A stretch of 64,000 bases of DNA. Source: Actinocatenispora rupis (GTDB lineage Bacteria; Actinomycetota; Actinomycetes; Mycobacteriales; Micromonosporaceae). The DNA lies in assembly GCF_016861975.1 (NCBI RefSeq), contig NZ_BOMB01000019.1:186001-250000 (forward strand). Direction: 5' to 3'. The notes under the pieces are model-generated. The model searched no databases, was not told the origin of the DNA, and saw only the letters and a list, made by a program, of their open reading frames with translations. Positions 36,079 to 45,759 of the stretch are shown here, piece after piece; position 1 is the stretch's first letter, and the number at the start of each line of letters is the position of its first letter. The position numbers and the translations under genes were made by a program.

Positions 36079-37911
36079 TCAGCTGGCTGGCGGGGCGCCG
36101 CTGAACAGGGCGGTCAGCAGGACACGGGAGATTTCGGTCGGGCTGCTCGCCGTGTACGTGCGGCCGCCGCTGGCCTGGGAGACGGTCTGCAGCGAGTTCA
36201 GGTCGACCTGGGTGCCGTATCCGACGGTGACGATCGGCAGCGGATGGTCCTTGTCGGCGAGTTTCTCCAGCTGGCTGGTCACGTCGGCCAGGCCGGCCTT
36301 GCTGGCGGAGTCGCCGCCGTCGCCGGTGATGATGACGATCTGGTTGCTGGCGCCGGGCTGGTAGTCCTTGCGCATCTGCTTGTACGCGGCGATCGCGGTG
36401 TCGAACAGGGTGGGCTGCCCGGTGGGGGACAGCTCGTTGAGCTGGTTGCGGATCGCCACGAACCGCGTGTCGCCCTGGTACGTGTCGTCCTTCTTGCCGA
36501 TGGGGACGATCTGTTCGTAGTTGTCGCCGCTGCCGTTGACGTTGCTGGCGAAGTCCCACAGGCCGAGCCGCGCGCCGGGCCCGAACCGGAACAGCGTGTC
36601 ACCGGTGGCCTGGGCGGCAAGTTGCAGTTTCGTCTTGCCGGTGCCGGGCACGGCCTGCCCCATCGACGAGGACACGTCCATCACGATCAGGACGTTGCTC
36701 TGCCGGCTGATCGCCGTCCACGTCGACACCGCCGTACTGATCGAGTCGGGGGTGACGACCGATCGCGGCACGGTCGGCACGGTGCGCTGCACCCCGTTGG
36801 CGGCGGTCATCTGCGATCCTGGTTTGCGGTTCGGGTCGCGGTAGCCGGCGTCGAGGAACGCCGTGCGCGCGTCGGCGCCGCGCAGCTGCGTCAGGAACGA
36901 CTGCGCGATGTCGGATCGGACGTGCTGGGTGTCCGGGTTGATCGCCGGTGTGGTGCGGTGCGACCAGTTGATCACCAGGTACGGGAAGTCGGCGTCGGCG
37001 GAGCCGTCCTTCGGGTACACGGCGGTCAGCGGGGTGCGGGGGCCGTCCTCGTCGTAGGAGATGACGTCCTGTTCGAGGGCGGGGAACGCCGACACGGTCT
37101 GCAGCGCGGCCGTGGCGGACTTCGCGTCGGCGGAGGACAGTTTCTGCAGGATGGTGTCGGTGTCGGTCTGGTAGTCGGACTTCAGTGACCAGATCTGGTT
37201 GAGCGTCGACTGCTCGCCGGGGGTGATGTCGCCGTCGTTGTTCGCGTCGGCCATCGCAGTCAGCGCGTGCAGCCCGGCGGTGGACACCGTCGGGTCGGTG
37301 ACCGCCACCTTGAACCCGCCCCAGTCGGCGTGCCCGTACTTCGCCCACACCTTCCCCGCGTACTCGGTGGCGATGTCGTGCCAGGTCACGTTCGGGTCCT
37401 GGGCGGTGAGCGCCTTCGCCATCGGTGCGGGCATCGCGATCACGGCGGGGCTGCGGGCCAGGCTGGGCTGCCGGTCGGGCAGCATCGCCGCGGCGTCGTG
37501 CCGGGAGGCGGCCATCCGCATCCAGAGCGTCGACTCCGGTACCCACGCGTCGGGGCGGGGGCCGTCGGTGCGGGTGTTCCAGCTGGGGGCGAGCGCGGCG
37601 GCGACCGACGCGGAGTCCTTCTGCTGCACGTCGACCTTCGCGCACCGCTGGTCGACCGTGTGCTCGGCCTGGTTGTACGCGCCGGCCTGCTTGTCGACGA
37701 CGCTCTGCACGCTCTGGTCGACGACCACGGTCGCGGTCACCGTGGCGCCGCTGCATCCGCGGGTCACCAGGTACGCCCAGGTGACGGACAGGCCGGCGAA
37801 CACGACGACCGCCACGACCGTGACGATGATCCACGGGGCGATGATCAGGTGCTTGCCGATCCTGCGGCGGTGGGAACGCAGGCCGCCCTTGGCATGGTTG
37901 CCACGCGGCAC
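36079..37911 (-). CDS. membrane-anchored substrate-binding/von Willebrand A protein
   Basis: 610 residues: a basic cytoplasmic tail, a membrane helix at about 25-50, an extracellular solute-binding-like domain (about 60-370) and a von Willebrand factor A domain (about 400-600) with the metal motif DVSSSMG (Asp about 412, Ser 414, Ser 416). Inside the first domain, residues about 222-233 read DANNDGDITPGE, a canonical EF-hand/dockerin calcium loop. GTG 37911 has GGGAGG four bases upstream. It probably acts outside the cell in adhesion or envelope assembly; partner unknown. Confidence 0.82.
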   Translation of the reverse strand: MPRGNHAKGGLRSHRRRIGKHLIIAPWIIVTVVAVVVFAGLSVTWAYLVTRGCSGATVTATVVVDQSVQSVVDKQAGAYNQAEHTVDQRCAKVDVQQKDSASVAAALAPSWNTRTDGPRPDAWVPESTLWMRMAASRHDAAAMLPDRQPSLARSPAVIAMPAPMAKALTAQDPNVTWHDIATEYAGKVWAKYGHADWGGFKVAVTDPTVSTAGLHALTAMADANNDGDITPGEQSTLNQIWSLKSDYQTDTDTILQKLSSADAKSATAALQTVSAFPALEQDVISYDEDGPRTPLTAVYPKDGSADADFPYLVINWSHRTTPAINPDTQHVRSDIAQSFLTQLRGADARTAFLDAGYRDPNRKPGSQMTAANGVQRTVPTVPRSVVTPDSISTAVSTWTAISRQSNVLIVMDVSSSMGQAVPGTGKTKLQLAAQATGDTLFRFGPGARLGLWDFASNVNGSGDNYEQIVPIGKKDDTYQGDTRFVAIRNQLNELSPTGQPTLFDTAIAAYKQMRKDYQPGASNQIVIITGDGGDSASKAGLADVTSQLEKLADKDHPLPIVTVGYGTQVDLNSLQTVSQASGGRTYTASSPTEISRVLLTALFSGAPPAS

Positions 37912-38039
37912 GGCGCCTCCCTGGGGTGTGTCCGTCGCGCGATCGCGACCGGGCGAGAATCTGGCACAGTGTAGGGCCTCGCGCTGTGCGCGGACCGGGC
38001 CCGTCCGGCCCCGGTCCGCAACCCGACAGCCGGCCCGAC

Positions 38040-38735
38040 TCAGTCGATGTCGGGCAGTTCGGCCAGTCGCGCCTCTACTTCGGCGAGCTCCTGCCGCAGC
38101 TGCTCGGCCCGGTCCGCGGCGGCCGAACGGGCGGCGCTGACGATCTCGGTGACCGCGTCGGTGACGGCCGGCGTGTCGAGCATGCCGACCATGCGCAGCG
38201 CGTCGGCGGCCCGTACCGGCGTCGGCTTGGCCAGTACTTTCGCGCCGCGGTGGGCCTGTACCGACCAGTCGCCCTCCTGCCAGCTGAGGGTGACCGACAG
38301 CTCCGCCGGGCCCTTGGTCTTGCCGCGGCGCGCGGGGGTGGTACGGGCCGAGGTGGTGGCCGGCGCCGGCGACGCGGCGGGAACCACGGCAGCGGGGGCC
38401 GGGGAGGAGGCGGGTGTGGGTGCCGGCGCCGCGGGCGTCGGCTTGGCGGCGGCCGGCTTGTCCGCCGCGGGCTTCTCGGCGGGCTTCGTACGCCGGCCGG
38501 TGGTCTTGCCGGGCAGCTGCAGGTCCGACGGCGCGAACTCCAGCTTGTCGCGGCCGAACCGGACGCTGATGTACTCGTCGCTGGTGGAGGGGTCACCGAC
38601 CTCGGTGACCTGGCCGGTCTGTCCCGCTATCTGGCCGGCGGCGGCGGTGAACACCACCTTGGGGCGCCGCCCGGATCCGACCGCGGTACGTAGTGTCTCG
38701 ATGTCGTCGACCGACAGTCCTCGGGGCGCGGCCAT
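38040..38735 (-). CDS. DUF6319 family protein
   Basis: 231 residues: an N-terminal small beta domain (GLSVDDIETLRTAVGSGRRP ... DEYISVRFGRDKLEFAPSDL), a long Ala/Pro/Lys linker (about 80-140), a second folded part and a C-terminal coiled-coil (ADRAEQLRQELAEVEARLAE). This matches DUF6319 of Micromonosporaceae and relatives. ATG 38735 has AGGAGG nine bases upstream. The basic linker suggests nucleic-acid contact, but no function is known. Confidence 0.75.
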   Translation of the reverse strand: MAAPRGLSVDDIETLRTAVGSGRRPKVVFTAAAGQIAGQTGQVTEVGDPSTSDEYISVRFGRDKLEFAPSDLQLPGKTTGRRTKPAEKPAADKPAAAKPTPAAPAPTPASSPAPAAVVPAASPAPATTSARTTPARRGKTKGPAELSVTLSWQEGDWSVQAHRGAKVLAKPTPVRAADALRMVGMLDTPAVTDAVTEIVSAARSAAADRAEQLRQELAEVEARLAELPDID

Positions 38736-38841
38736 GGCACGCAACCTCCTGATCGTGGTGTGTTCTGCAAGGTCGTGCTGATTGATACCAGCACCCTGTG
38801 ACAGCGCGTGGGCGGGCCCGCTCCACCGCGGCCACGGCGGG

Positions 38842-40202
38842 TCACAGGATCAGGCTGGCCACCAGGATCAGGGCGATGCCGACGACCGAGATGATCGTCT
38901 CCATCACCGACCAGCTCTTGAACGTGTCGCCCACGCTCATCCCGAAGAACTCCTTGACCAGCCAGAACCCGGCGTCGTTGACGTGCGAGAAGAACAGCGA
39001 GCCGGCACCGATGGCCAGCGCCACAGCGGCCGGTTCACGGTGACGTCGGGTGAGGCGACCAGCGGCGCCATGATCCCGGCGGCGGTGACGGTGGCGACGG
39101 TGGCCGACCCGGTGGCCAGCCGGATCAGTACGGCGACGCCCCAGGCGAGCAGCAGCGCGGACAGGTGGCTGTGCTGGGCGGCGATCTTGATCGCGTCGGC
39201 GATGCCGGAGTCGATGAGGATCTGCTTGAAGCCGCCGCCGGCGCCGATGATCAGCAGGATCCCCGCGGCGGGCATCAGCGCGTCGCCGACGTAGGAGGTG
39301 ATGGTCCTGCCGCCGAAGCCGCGCAGCACGCCGAAGGTGAACATGGCGACGATCAGCGCGATCAGCAGCGCCACGATCGGTTCGCCGACGAACGACGCCC
39401 ACGGCAGCAGCGGGCTGTCGGCCGGCAGTACCACCTCGGCGACCGTACGCAGCAGCATGAGGGCGACGGGCAGCAGGATGGTGAACAGGGTGACGCCGAA
39501 GCCGGGCGGGTTGGTGGTCTCGTCGGGGCGGCGGGTGACCTGGTCGAGGAGTTTCTGCGTCGGGTGCGGGTGGGCGTAGCGGGAGATGACCGTGGCGAAC
39601 AGCGGGCCGGCGATGATGACCGTCGGTACGGCGATGATCAGGCCGATCAGCAGCGTCTGGCCGAGGTCGGCGTGGATGGCGGTGATCGCGGCGAGCGGGC
39701 CGGGGTGCGGCGGCACGAGCCCGTGCAGTACCGACAGGCCGGCGAGGGCGGGGATGCCGGTCATGATGTAGACGTTGGCGCGGCGTACGGCGCCCTCCTG
39801 GGCAGTGCCCTCGTAGCGGTGCTGTACCTGCCGGGCCATGGTGAGGATCAGCGGCAGCATCAGTACCAGGCCGATCTCGAAGAACATCGGGATGCCGATG
39901 ATCCCGGCGACCAGCGCCATGATCCACGGTACGGCGCGGGGCCGGGCGTGCCGCAGCAGCGTGTCGGCGATCTGTTGCGCGCCACCGGATTCGGCGAGCA
40001 GCTTGCCGAGCATGGTGCCGAGGGCGACGACCACGCCGACGTTGCCGAGTACGGCGCCGACGCCGGTCTCGAACGACAGCGCGACCTTGTCCGGTGCGAG
40101 TCCGGCGAGCAGGCCCATCGCCAGCGAGCCGATCATCAGCGCGAGGAACGCGTGCATTCTGATCCGGGTGGTGATCAGGGCGATCACCAGCGCGATGGAC
40201 AC
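38842..40202 (-). pseudogene. GntP-family gluconate:H+ symporter, frameshifted near the C-terminus
   Basis: About 420 residues of GntP sequence read cleanly from GTG 40202 (ALVIALITTRIRMHAFLALM ... GSATVATVTAAGIMAP) to about 39025. The last helices (VALAIGAGSLFFSHVNDAGF WLVKEFFG ... ETIISVVGIALILVASLIL) continue in another frame to 38842. One missing base at about 39021-39026 (CCACAG where CCACCAG is expected) explains it. As written, the protein loses its last two helices including the conserved FFSHVNDAGFW. Either a real inactivation or a sequence error. No gluconate kinase gene is nearby. Confidence 0.8.
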
Positions 40203-40236
40203 CGCCGCGTGCGGGGCGAGGTCGTGCCGCGGACGG

Positions 40237-41391
40237 TCAGGCGGGTGGGGCGGCGAGCCGGGCCAGCGCCGCGGTCAGGTTGGTGACCTGCTCGGTGAGC
40301 TGCGCCGCCTGGGTACGTGCTGCGGCCAGCTCGTCGCGCACCGCGGCGGTCTCGGCGCGGGCGGCGGTCAGCTCCGCCGCCCGGGACTCGGCCGTACGGT
40401 GGGCGTCGGCGGCCTGCGCCTCGGCGGTCTCGGCGCGGGCGACGGCCTGCCGGGTCTCCTGCCGCGCGGTGTCCGCCGCGTCGCGGGCGGCCGCCGCCTC
40501 GGCCTCCGCGGTACGGGCCCGGTCGGTGGCGGCGCGGGCGGCCGCGTCCTGCTCGTCGGCGCGGCGTTCGGCCTGGTCGGCGCGGGCGGCGGCGGCGCGG
40601 TGGGCGTCCTGTTCGGCGGCGAGCTGCCCGGCGAGCGTGTCGCGGGCCTCGGTGAGCGCGGCGGCCTGCTCCCGCCAGGACCGTTCCGCGCGGCGTACCT
40701 CGTCGAGCGTGTCGGCCAGCGTGTCCCGGGCCTGGGTGGCGGCGCGGGCGTCGGCGAGCGCCCGGTCGCGCTGCTCGGCCGTCTCGGTACGCAGCGCCTC
40801 GGCCGCCGCCGCCCGGGTACGGGCCTCGTCCCGGTCGGCGATCGCGGCGTCGCGTACGCCGTGCGCGGTGGCGGCCTGCGCCAGCGCGGCCTGCGCCTCG
40901 CCCCGGGCCGTACGGGCGTCGTCGGCCGCGGCGCGCGCCTCGTCGATGGCCCGCCTCGCGCGGGCGTCGGCGTCGTGGTGCGCCTGCCGGGCGGCGTCGG
41001 CGTCGCGGCGGGCCTCGTCACGTTCGGCGTGCAGCGCGGCGAGCTGCGCCGCGGCCTCCGCACGTACCTGCGTGACCTGCCGTTCCACCCCGGCCGGGCT
41101 CAGCTCGGCGTGCAGCGACTCCGACAGCGTCTCGCTCATCTGCTCCAGCCGGTCCACCAGCTCCCAGGTGCGGGCGATCTGGCCGGCGAGACCGGGCGCG
41201 TTGCGTTCCCGCATCCGGGAGTTACGGGCGGCGCGTTGGCAGGCGCCGTCGTTGTCCCGGCAGTACCGGAAGGGGCGGCCGGCGCCGATGCGCTGCGGGA
41301 CGGGGGTGCCGCAGTGCGCGCACGGCCGGGTCGGTGCCTGCTCGTCGGCCGGCTCGGGCAGGGTCGGGGTGTCGACGGCGGAGTCGGCCAT
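40237..41391 (-). CDS. long coiled-coil protein with N-terminal Cys cluster
   Basis: 384 residues. The first 50 residues carry a Cys cluster C-A-H-C-x16-Y-C-x7-C (RPCAHCGTPVPQRIGAGRPF RYC), like a zinc-ribbon or the DNA-recognition part of small 'arc-type' regulators. From about 75 to the end the chain is an almost pure Ala/Arg/Glu coiled-coil with strong heptads. It starts at ATG 41391. Not recognised as a known family; similar proteins occur in some actinobacteria as putative DNA-binding or scaffold proteins. Confidence 0.7.
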   Translation of the reverse strand: MADSAVDTPTLPEPADEQAPTRPCAHCGTPVPQRIGAGRPFRYCRDNDGACQRAARNSRMRERNAPGLAGQIARTWELVDRLEQMSETLSESLHAELSPAGVERQVTQVRAEAAAQLAALHAERDEARRDADAARQAHHDADARARRAIDEARAAADDARTARGEAQAALAQAATAHGVRDAAIADRDEARTRAAAAEALRTETAEQRDRALADARAATQARDTLADTLDEVRRAERSWREQAAALTEARDTLAGQLAAEQDAHRAAAARADQAERRADEQDAAARAATDRARTAEAEAAAARDAADTARQETRQAVARAETAEAQAADAHRTAESRAAELTAARAETAAVRDELAAARTQAAQLTEQVTNLTAALARLAAPPA

Positions 41392-41441
41392 GTCCGCAGA
41401 GTCTAGGCGGGCCGGGTTCGTGCGCCGCGCAGCGACGCCGG

Positions 41442-41966
41442 TCAGCGCTCGCCGTCGGGGCGCACCAGCTGGAACAGCACGTGGTCCTGCCAGCGGCCCG
41501 CGATCTTCAGGAACGCCGGGGCGACGCCGATGCGGGTGAACCCGACGCGTTCGAGTACGCGCTGGGAGGCGGTGTTGTCCAGCAGCGTCTCGGCCTGCAC
41601 CCGGTGCAGGTCCAGCTCGTCGAATGCGATCCGCACCATCGAGCGCGCCACCGTGGTGCCGATGCCGCGGCCGGTGTCGGCGGCGGCCACCCAGTACGAC
41701 AGGCTGCACGACTGGAAGAAGCCGCGGATGACGCTGCTGAGTGCGGTACGCCCGACGATGCGGCCGTCGTCGACGATCACGTGCGGCACCTGCGTGCCCG
41801 CCTCGTACTGGCGCAGCGCGTCGTCGATCGCGGCGCGCTGGCCGTCGACGGTGGCGTAGCCGGGGTCGCGTCGCGGTTCCCACCGGGCGAGGTGCTCGTG
41901 GTTGGCGACGAGCAGGTCGGCGAGCGCCGGCGCGTCGTCGGCGGCGATGAGTCGGGTGGTGATCAC
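41442..41966 (-). CDS. GNAT-family N-acetyltransferase
   Basis: 174 residues of the RimJ/RimL type of GNAT fold (TTRLIAADDAPALADLLVAN; SLSYWVAAADTGRGIGTTVA as the acetyl-CoA pyrophosphate loop R-G-x-G; LDNTASQRVLERVGF). It may acetylate a ribosomal-protein N-terminus or a small amine. GTG 41966 is taken because the family sequence begins there. It is divergent from the WYL regulator at 42034. Confidence 0.82.
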   Translation of the reverse strand: MITTRLIAADDAPALADLLVANHEHLARWEPRRDPGYATVDGQRAAIDDALRQYEAGTQVPHVIVDDGRIVGRTALSSVIRGFFQSCSLSYWVAAADTGRGIGTTVARSMVRIAFDELDLHRVQAETLLDNTASQRVLERVGFTRIGVAPAFLKIAGRWQDHVLFQLVRPDGER

Positions 41967-42033
41967 CGGCCCATGATGCCCGAGGCCGGGGCTGCGGCCG
42001 ACAGCTGGCCGCAACGGGTGCGAGACTCGGCGC

Positions 42034-42993
42034 ATGTTGCAGACCTCGGCGCGCCTGCTGCGCCTGCTGTCGTTGCTGCAGACCCGCCGGGACTGGCCGG
42101 GCGCGGATCTCGCCGACCGGCTCGGCGTCAGCGCCCGTACGGTCCGCCGCGACGTGGACAAGCTGCGCGAGCTCGGCTACCCGGTGCAGGCCACGACGGG
42201 CACGTTCGGCGGCTACCGGCTGGGTGCCGGTGCGGCGCTGCCGCCGCTGCTGCTCGACGACGAGGAGGCGGTCGCGGTGGCCGTGGGCCTGCGGACGGCG
42301 GCGGGTGGTGCGGTCACCGGCATCGAGGAGACCTCGGTACGGGCGTTGACGAAGCTGGAGCAGATCCTGCCGGCGCGGCTGCGCCGCCGGGTACATGCGC
42401 TGAACGCGGCGACGGTGCAGATCCCCTTGGCCGGCCCGACCGTCGACGCCGACGTACTCACCGTGATCGCCGCGGCCTGCCGGGACCAGGACCGGCTCCG
42501 CTTCGACTACCGCAACCACGACGGTACGGCGAGCGTGCGCAGTACCGAGCCGTACCGGATGGTGAACTGGGGCCGGCGCTGGTATCTGGTCGCGTTCGAC
42601 CGGGACCGGGCGGACTGGCGCACGTTCCGGGTGGACCGGATCGTGCCGCGGACCCCGGTCGGGCCGCGGTTCACGCCGCGTGAACCGCCCGCCGCCGACC
42701 TCGCCGACTACGTGGCGCACCGGGTGTCGACCGCGCCGTGGCCGCACCAGGCGACGGTACGGGTGCATGCGGACGCGGCGGCGCTGACGGCGCGGCTGCC
42801 GCGTTCGGTGGGGTCCATCGAGGCGGCGGGCGACGGGGTGAGCCTGCTGCGCACCGGCGCGGACCGGATCGACAGCCTCGCCGTGTACCTGGGGATGCTC
42901 GGCGCCGACTTCGAGGTACTCGACCCGCCGGAGCTGGTCGCCGCGGTCCGTGCCCTCGCCGACCGGTACGCCCGCGCCACGCCGACACCGTGA
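42034..42993 (+). CDS. WYL-domain transcriptional regulator
   Basis: 319 residues: N-terminal HTH_11 (RLLRLLSLLQTRRDWPGADL ADRLGVSARTVRRDVDKLRE), a middle helical part and a WYL domain (TEPYRMVNWGRRWYLVAFD). Such proteins bind nucleotides or DNA ends and regulate stress or metabolic genes. A weak GAGACT -10-like hexamer ends six bases before the ATG, fitting a leaderless start. It is divergent from the GNAT gene, and the SRPBCC gene follows in the same direction. Confidence 0.88.
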   Translation: MLQTSARLLRLLSLLQTRRDWPGADLADRLGVSARTVRRDVDKLRELGYPVQATTGTFGGYRLGAGAALPPLLLDDEEAVAVAVGLRTAAGGAVTGIEETSVRALTKLEQILPARLRRRVHALNAATVQIPLAGPTVDADVLTVIAAACRDQDRLRFDYRNHDGTASVRSTEPYRMVNWGRRWYLVAFDRDRADWRTFRVDRIVPRTPVGPRFTPREPPAADLADYVAHRVSTAPWPHQATVRVHADAAALTARLPRSVGSIEAAGDGVSLLRTGADRIDSLAVYLGMLGADFEVLDPPELVAAVRALADRYARATPTP

Positions 42994-43016
42994 CCCACAC
43001 TGTGCGTCGAGGCGGG

Positions 43017-43022
43017 CACAAT
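43017..43022 (+). promoter_or_regulatory. -10 hexamer CACAAT, leaderless start
   Basis: CACAAT, then six bases and the ATG at 43029; no ribosome site is seen. Confidence 0.4.
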
Positions 43023-43028
43023 GCGTGA

Positions 43029-43628
43029 ATGATCGACATCGTCGGGCAGGTCACCGAGGTACGCCGCGCCGTCGACGGCACCGGCACCGTACGGCTGAGC
43101 CGCCGGTACGACGCGCCCGTCGACGCGGTGTGGGCGGCCTGCACCGACCCGCGGCGCATCGCCGCCTGGTACCTGCCGGTCCGCGGGCAGCTCGGCGAGG
43201 GCGGCCACTTCCGCCTGCCGGGCAACGCCCGCGGCCGGGTCCTGCGCTGCGAGGCGCCCACCGGGTTCGCCGTGACCTGGGAGTACGACGCGGCCGACGG
43301 CGGCCGGCTCGACGTGGCCCTGGCCGGCGCGGACACCGGCACGACCCTGACGCTGGCGTACCGGGCCACGCCGCCGCCGGGCATGTGGGAACGGTACGGG
43401 CCCGGCGCGGTCGGCGTCGGCTGGGACCTGACCCTGCTCGGCCTCGCGCTGCACCTGGCCGGCGACCCGCCACCGGACCCGGCGGGCTGGCCCGCCACCA
43501 CCGAGGGCCGCGCGTACCTTACCCGGGTCGGCGAGGCGTGGGCCGAGGCGTACCGGGGGACCGGGGTCGACGACGAGACCGCCCGCGCCGCCGCCGAACG
43601 GACCGCGGCGTTCTACTCGGCGCGCTGA
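43029..43628 (+). CDS. SRPBCC/AHSA1-like protein
   Basis: 199 residues with the START/AHSA1 helix-grip pattern (RYDAPVDAVWAACTDPRRIA AWYLPV ... VTWEYDAADGGRLDVAL). It is probably a hydrophobic-ligand-binding protein rather than an Hsp90 co-chaperone. It lies 35 bp after the WYL gene. Its 3' end overlaps the convergent XRE/cupin gene by 16 bases. Confidence 0.8.
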   Translation: MIDIVGQVTEVRRAVDGTGTVRLSRRYDAPVDAVWAACTDPRRIAAWYLPVRGQLGEGGHFRLPGNARGRVLRCEAPTGFAVTWEYDAADGGRLDVALAGADTGTTLTLAYRATPPPGMWERYGPGAVGVGWDLTLLGLALHLAGDPPPDPAGWPATTEGRAYLTRVGEAWAEAYRGTGVDDETARAAAERTAAFYSAR

Positions 43629-44203
43629 CGCGACGGCCGGGCCCGCAGGTGCGCCCGCTCGCCCTGCTTGCCGAACAGGCTCAGGAACTCCACCGGCTCG
43701 TCGGTCGCGCTGCCGAACCAGTGCGGCGTGCGCGTGTCGAACTCGGCGGCCTCCCCGGGCGCCAGCTCCAGGTCGTGCTCACCGAGCAGCACCCGCAGCC
43801 GGCCGCTCAGCACGTACAGCCACTCGTAGCCCTCGTGGGTCTGCAGCTCCGGTCGCCGCCCGCCGCCACCGGGCAGGATCAGCTTGTACGCCTGGACGCC
43901 GCCGACGTGCCGGGTCAGCGGCAGCATCGTCATCCCGCCGCGGGTCACCGGCCGCAGATGGATGCGCGGATCGCCGGTCGGCGGCGCGTCGACCAGCTCG
44001 TCCAGCGTGACGCCGTGCGCGCGGGCCAGCGGCAGCAGCAACTCCAGCGTCGGCCGGCGCGCCCCCGACTCCAGCCGCGACAGCGTACTGACCGAGATGC
44101 CGGTCGCCGCGGACAGCTCAGCCAGCGTCGTCGTACGCCGGCGGCGCAGTGCGCGCAGCCGCGGGCCGACCCCGTCGAGCGTGCGTCCCAGGTCGTCGTC
44201 CAC
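43613..44203 (-). CDS. XRE-family HTH regulator with cupin domain
   Basis: 196 residues: HTH_3 domain (about 10-65, LAELSAATGISVSTLSRLES GARRPTLELLLPLA) and a C-terminal cupin (THEGYEWLYVLSGRLRVLLG, PGEAAEFDTRTPHWFG). These regulators sense small molecules and control amine or detoxification genes. GTG 44203 is preferred; the ATG at 44233 adds a Gly/His leader. The end is convergent with the SRPBCC gene and overlaps it. Confidence 0.82.
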   Translation of the reverse strand: MDDDLGRTLDGVGPRLRALRRRRTTTLAELSAATGISVSTLSRLESGARRPTLELLLPLARAHGVTLDELVDAPPTGDPRIHLRPVTRGGMTMLPLTRHVGGVQAYKLILPGGGGRRPELQTHEGYEWLYVLSGRLRVLLGEHDLELAPGEAAEFDTRTPHWFGSATDEPVEFLSLFGKQGERAHLRARPSRQRAE

Positions 44204-44251
44204 CCCACCACCGTGCCACGCCGGCAACAGCATTTGCCATCTCCGCGCCGC

Positions 44252-45742
44252 TCAGGCCGTGGTGAGGTCGAACGGCACCGGCGCGTGCCCCGCCCAGATC
44301 CGCCGCGACACCTCCTCCGGGTACGGCACGGTCCGCGACTCGCGGTCCAGTACGCGGGTGAGCCGGTCCCCGGGCCGGTACGCGGGCCAGCCGGGGTCGC
44401 CGCCGCCGGCGAACCGTACCCAGCTCTGCTGCATTTCCTGCGCGAGGCGGACGGTGCCGGCGTCGGGGTCCGCGCCGAACACCTGCCTGCCGGTGGGGCC
44501 GTCGAGCGTGCCGAACGCGAGCGGCACGTCGAGGCTGTGACAGGCGCCCAGCCCCGGCGCCTCCAGGCACAGCTCGAACAGGTACGAGGTGCCGCCCGCG
44601 GCCGTGTTCGCCTCGGCCAGGTGCAGCGACGGCATCCGGAACAGCGCGTCGGACGACACCGTCTCCAGCAGGACGTCCGGCCCGGCATCCGGGTACCCGG
44701 CACGGTAGGCGTCCGCGCCGCCGGGTGGCGCCCACACCTCCAGCGCGGTGCGCGCCTCCTGCTCGGTGAACGTACCGGCGCGGCCGGTCATGACGGAGAA
44801 CAACCGGAACTCGTCGCGGGTGTGGCCGACCACCAGGTCGATTCCGGCCGCCCGCCCACCGGTCAACGCCGACCACGGCGTGTCCGGCAGGACCTCGCCG
44901 TCGAGTACGGGGCAGACCGGCACACCGGTCTGGGCGATCCGTCCCCAGCGCCCGCGGTCGGCGGACAGCTCGGCGCCGAGGGCGGTCACCTCGTCGGCCA
45001 GCCGCCACGGATCGACGGCACCCAGGGCCGCCGCGGTCGGCTTCGCCCCGACCCGTACGGCGAGCGCGGCGGTGACCTCGCGGGCGAGCGCCGGCGTGCA
45101 GTGGCTCCCCGGTACCGAGTGGGTGATCGCCCGGCGGAACAGTCCCCGCGCCGGCGCCATCGTGAGCAGGGCGGCGATCGAGCCGGCCCCGGCGGACTGC
45201 CCGGCGACGGTGACCTGCGCGGGGTCGCCGCCGAACCGCGCGACGTTGCGCCGCACCCAGTCCAGCGCGGCCACCTGGTCCAGCAGCCCCCGGTTCGGCG
45301 GGGCGCCGTCGACCAGCGCGAAGCCCTCCACCCCCACCCGGTAGTTGAGGCTCACGACGACGAGCCCGGCGGCGCACAGCCGCGCCGGATCGTACGACGG
45401 GTCGCCGCTCACGGCGGTGATGTACGCGCCGCCGGGGATCCACACCAGCACCGGCAACCCGGCCGTACCGGGATCGGGGGTGCTGACGTTGAGCGTCAGC
45501 CAGTCGGTGTCGCGGGCCGCGTCGGTCTGGGCCGGCCCGGACTGCGGCGGGGGAGGCCCGAACTCGGTGGCGCGCCGCGTGCCGTCCCAGGTCGTCGGCG
45601 CGGCGGGCGCGGCGAAGCGCAGATCCCCCACCGGCGGCCGGGCGTACGGGATGCCGCGGAACTCGGCCAGCCCGGCGCGCCACCGCCCCTCCACCACGCC
45701 CTCCGCCGTACGGATCCGTGGTCCCGTCGCCGCATCACGCAT
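44252..45742 (-). CDS. type-B carboxylesterase
   Basis: 496 residues of the para-nitrobenzyl esterase/carboxylesterase B family: FRGIPYARPP near the start, oxyanion-hole WIPGGAYITA and nucleophile elbow TVAGQSAGAGS (Ser about 183). The catalytic His and acidic residue lie further on. No signal peptide, so cytoplasmic. It is divergent from a TetR gene, its likely regulator. The ester substrate is unknown. Confidence 0.9.
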   Translation of the reverse strand: MRDAATGPRIRTAEGVVEGRWRAGLAEFRGIPYARPPVGDLRFAAPAAPTTWDGTRRATEFGPPPPQSGPAQTDAARDTDWLTLNVSTPDPGTAGLPVLVWIPGGAYITAVSGDPSYDPARLCAAGLVVVSLNYRVGVEGFALVDGAPPNRGLLDQVAALDWVRRNVARFGGDPAQVTVAGQSAGAGSIAALLTMAPARGLFRRAITHSVPGSHCTPALAREVTAALAVRVGAKPTAAALGAVDPWRLADEVTALGAELSADRGRWGRIAQTGVPVCPVLDGEVLPDTPWSALTGGRAAGIDLVVGHTRDEFRLFSVMTGRAGTFTEQEARTALEVWAPPGGADAYRAGYPDAGPDVLLETVSSDALFRMPSLHLAEANTAAGGTSYLFELCLEAPGLGACHSLDVPLAFGTLDGPTGRQVFGADPDAGTVRLAQEMQQSWVRFAGGGDPGWPAYRPGDRLTRVLDRESRTVPYPEEVSRRIWAGHAPVPFDLTTA

Positions 45743-45759
45743 GCCGCCCCCTCCACCGT

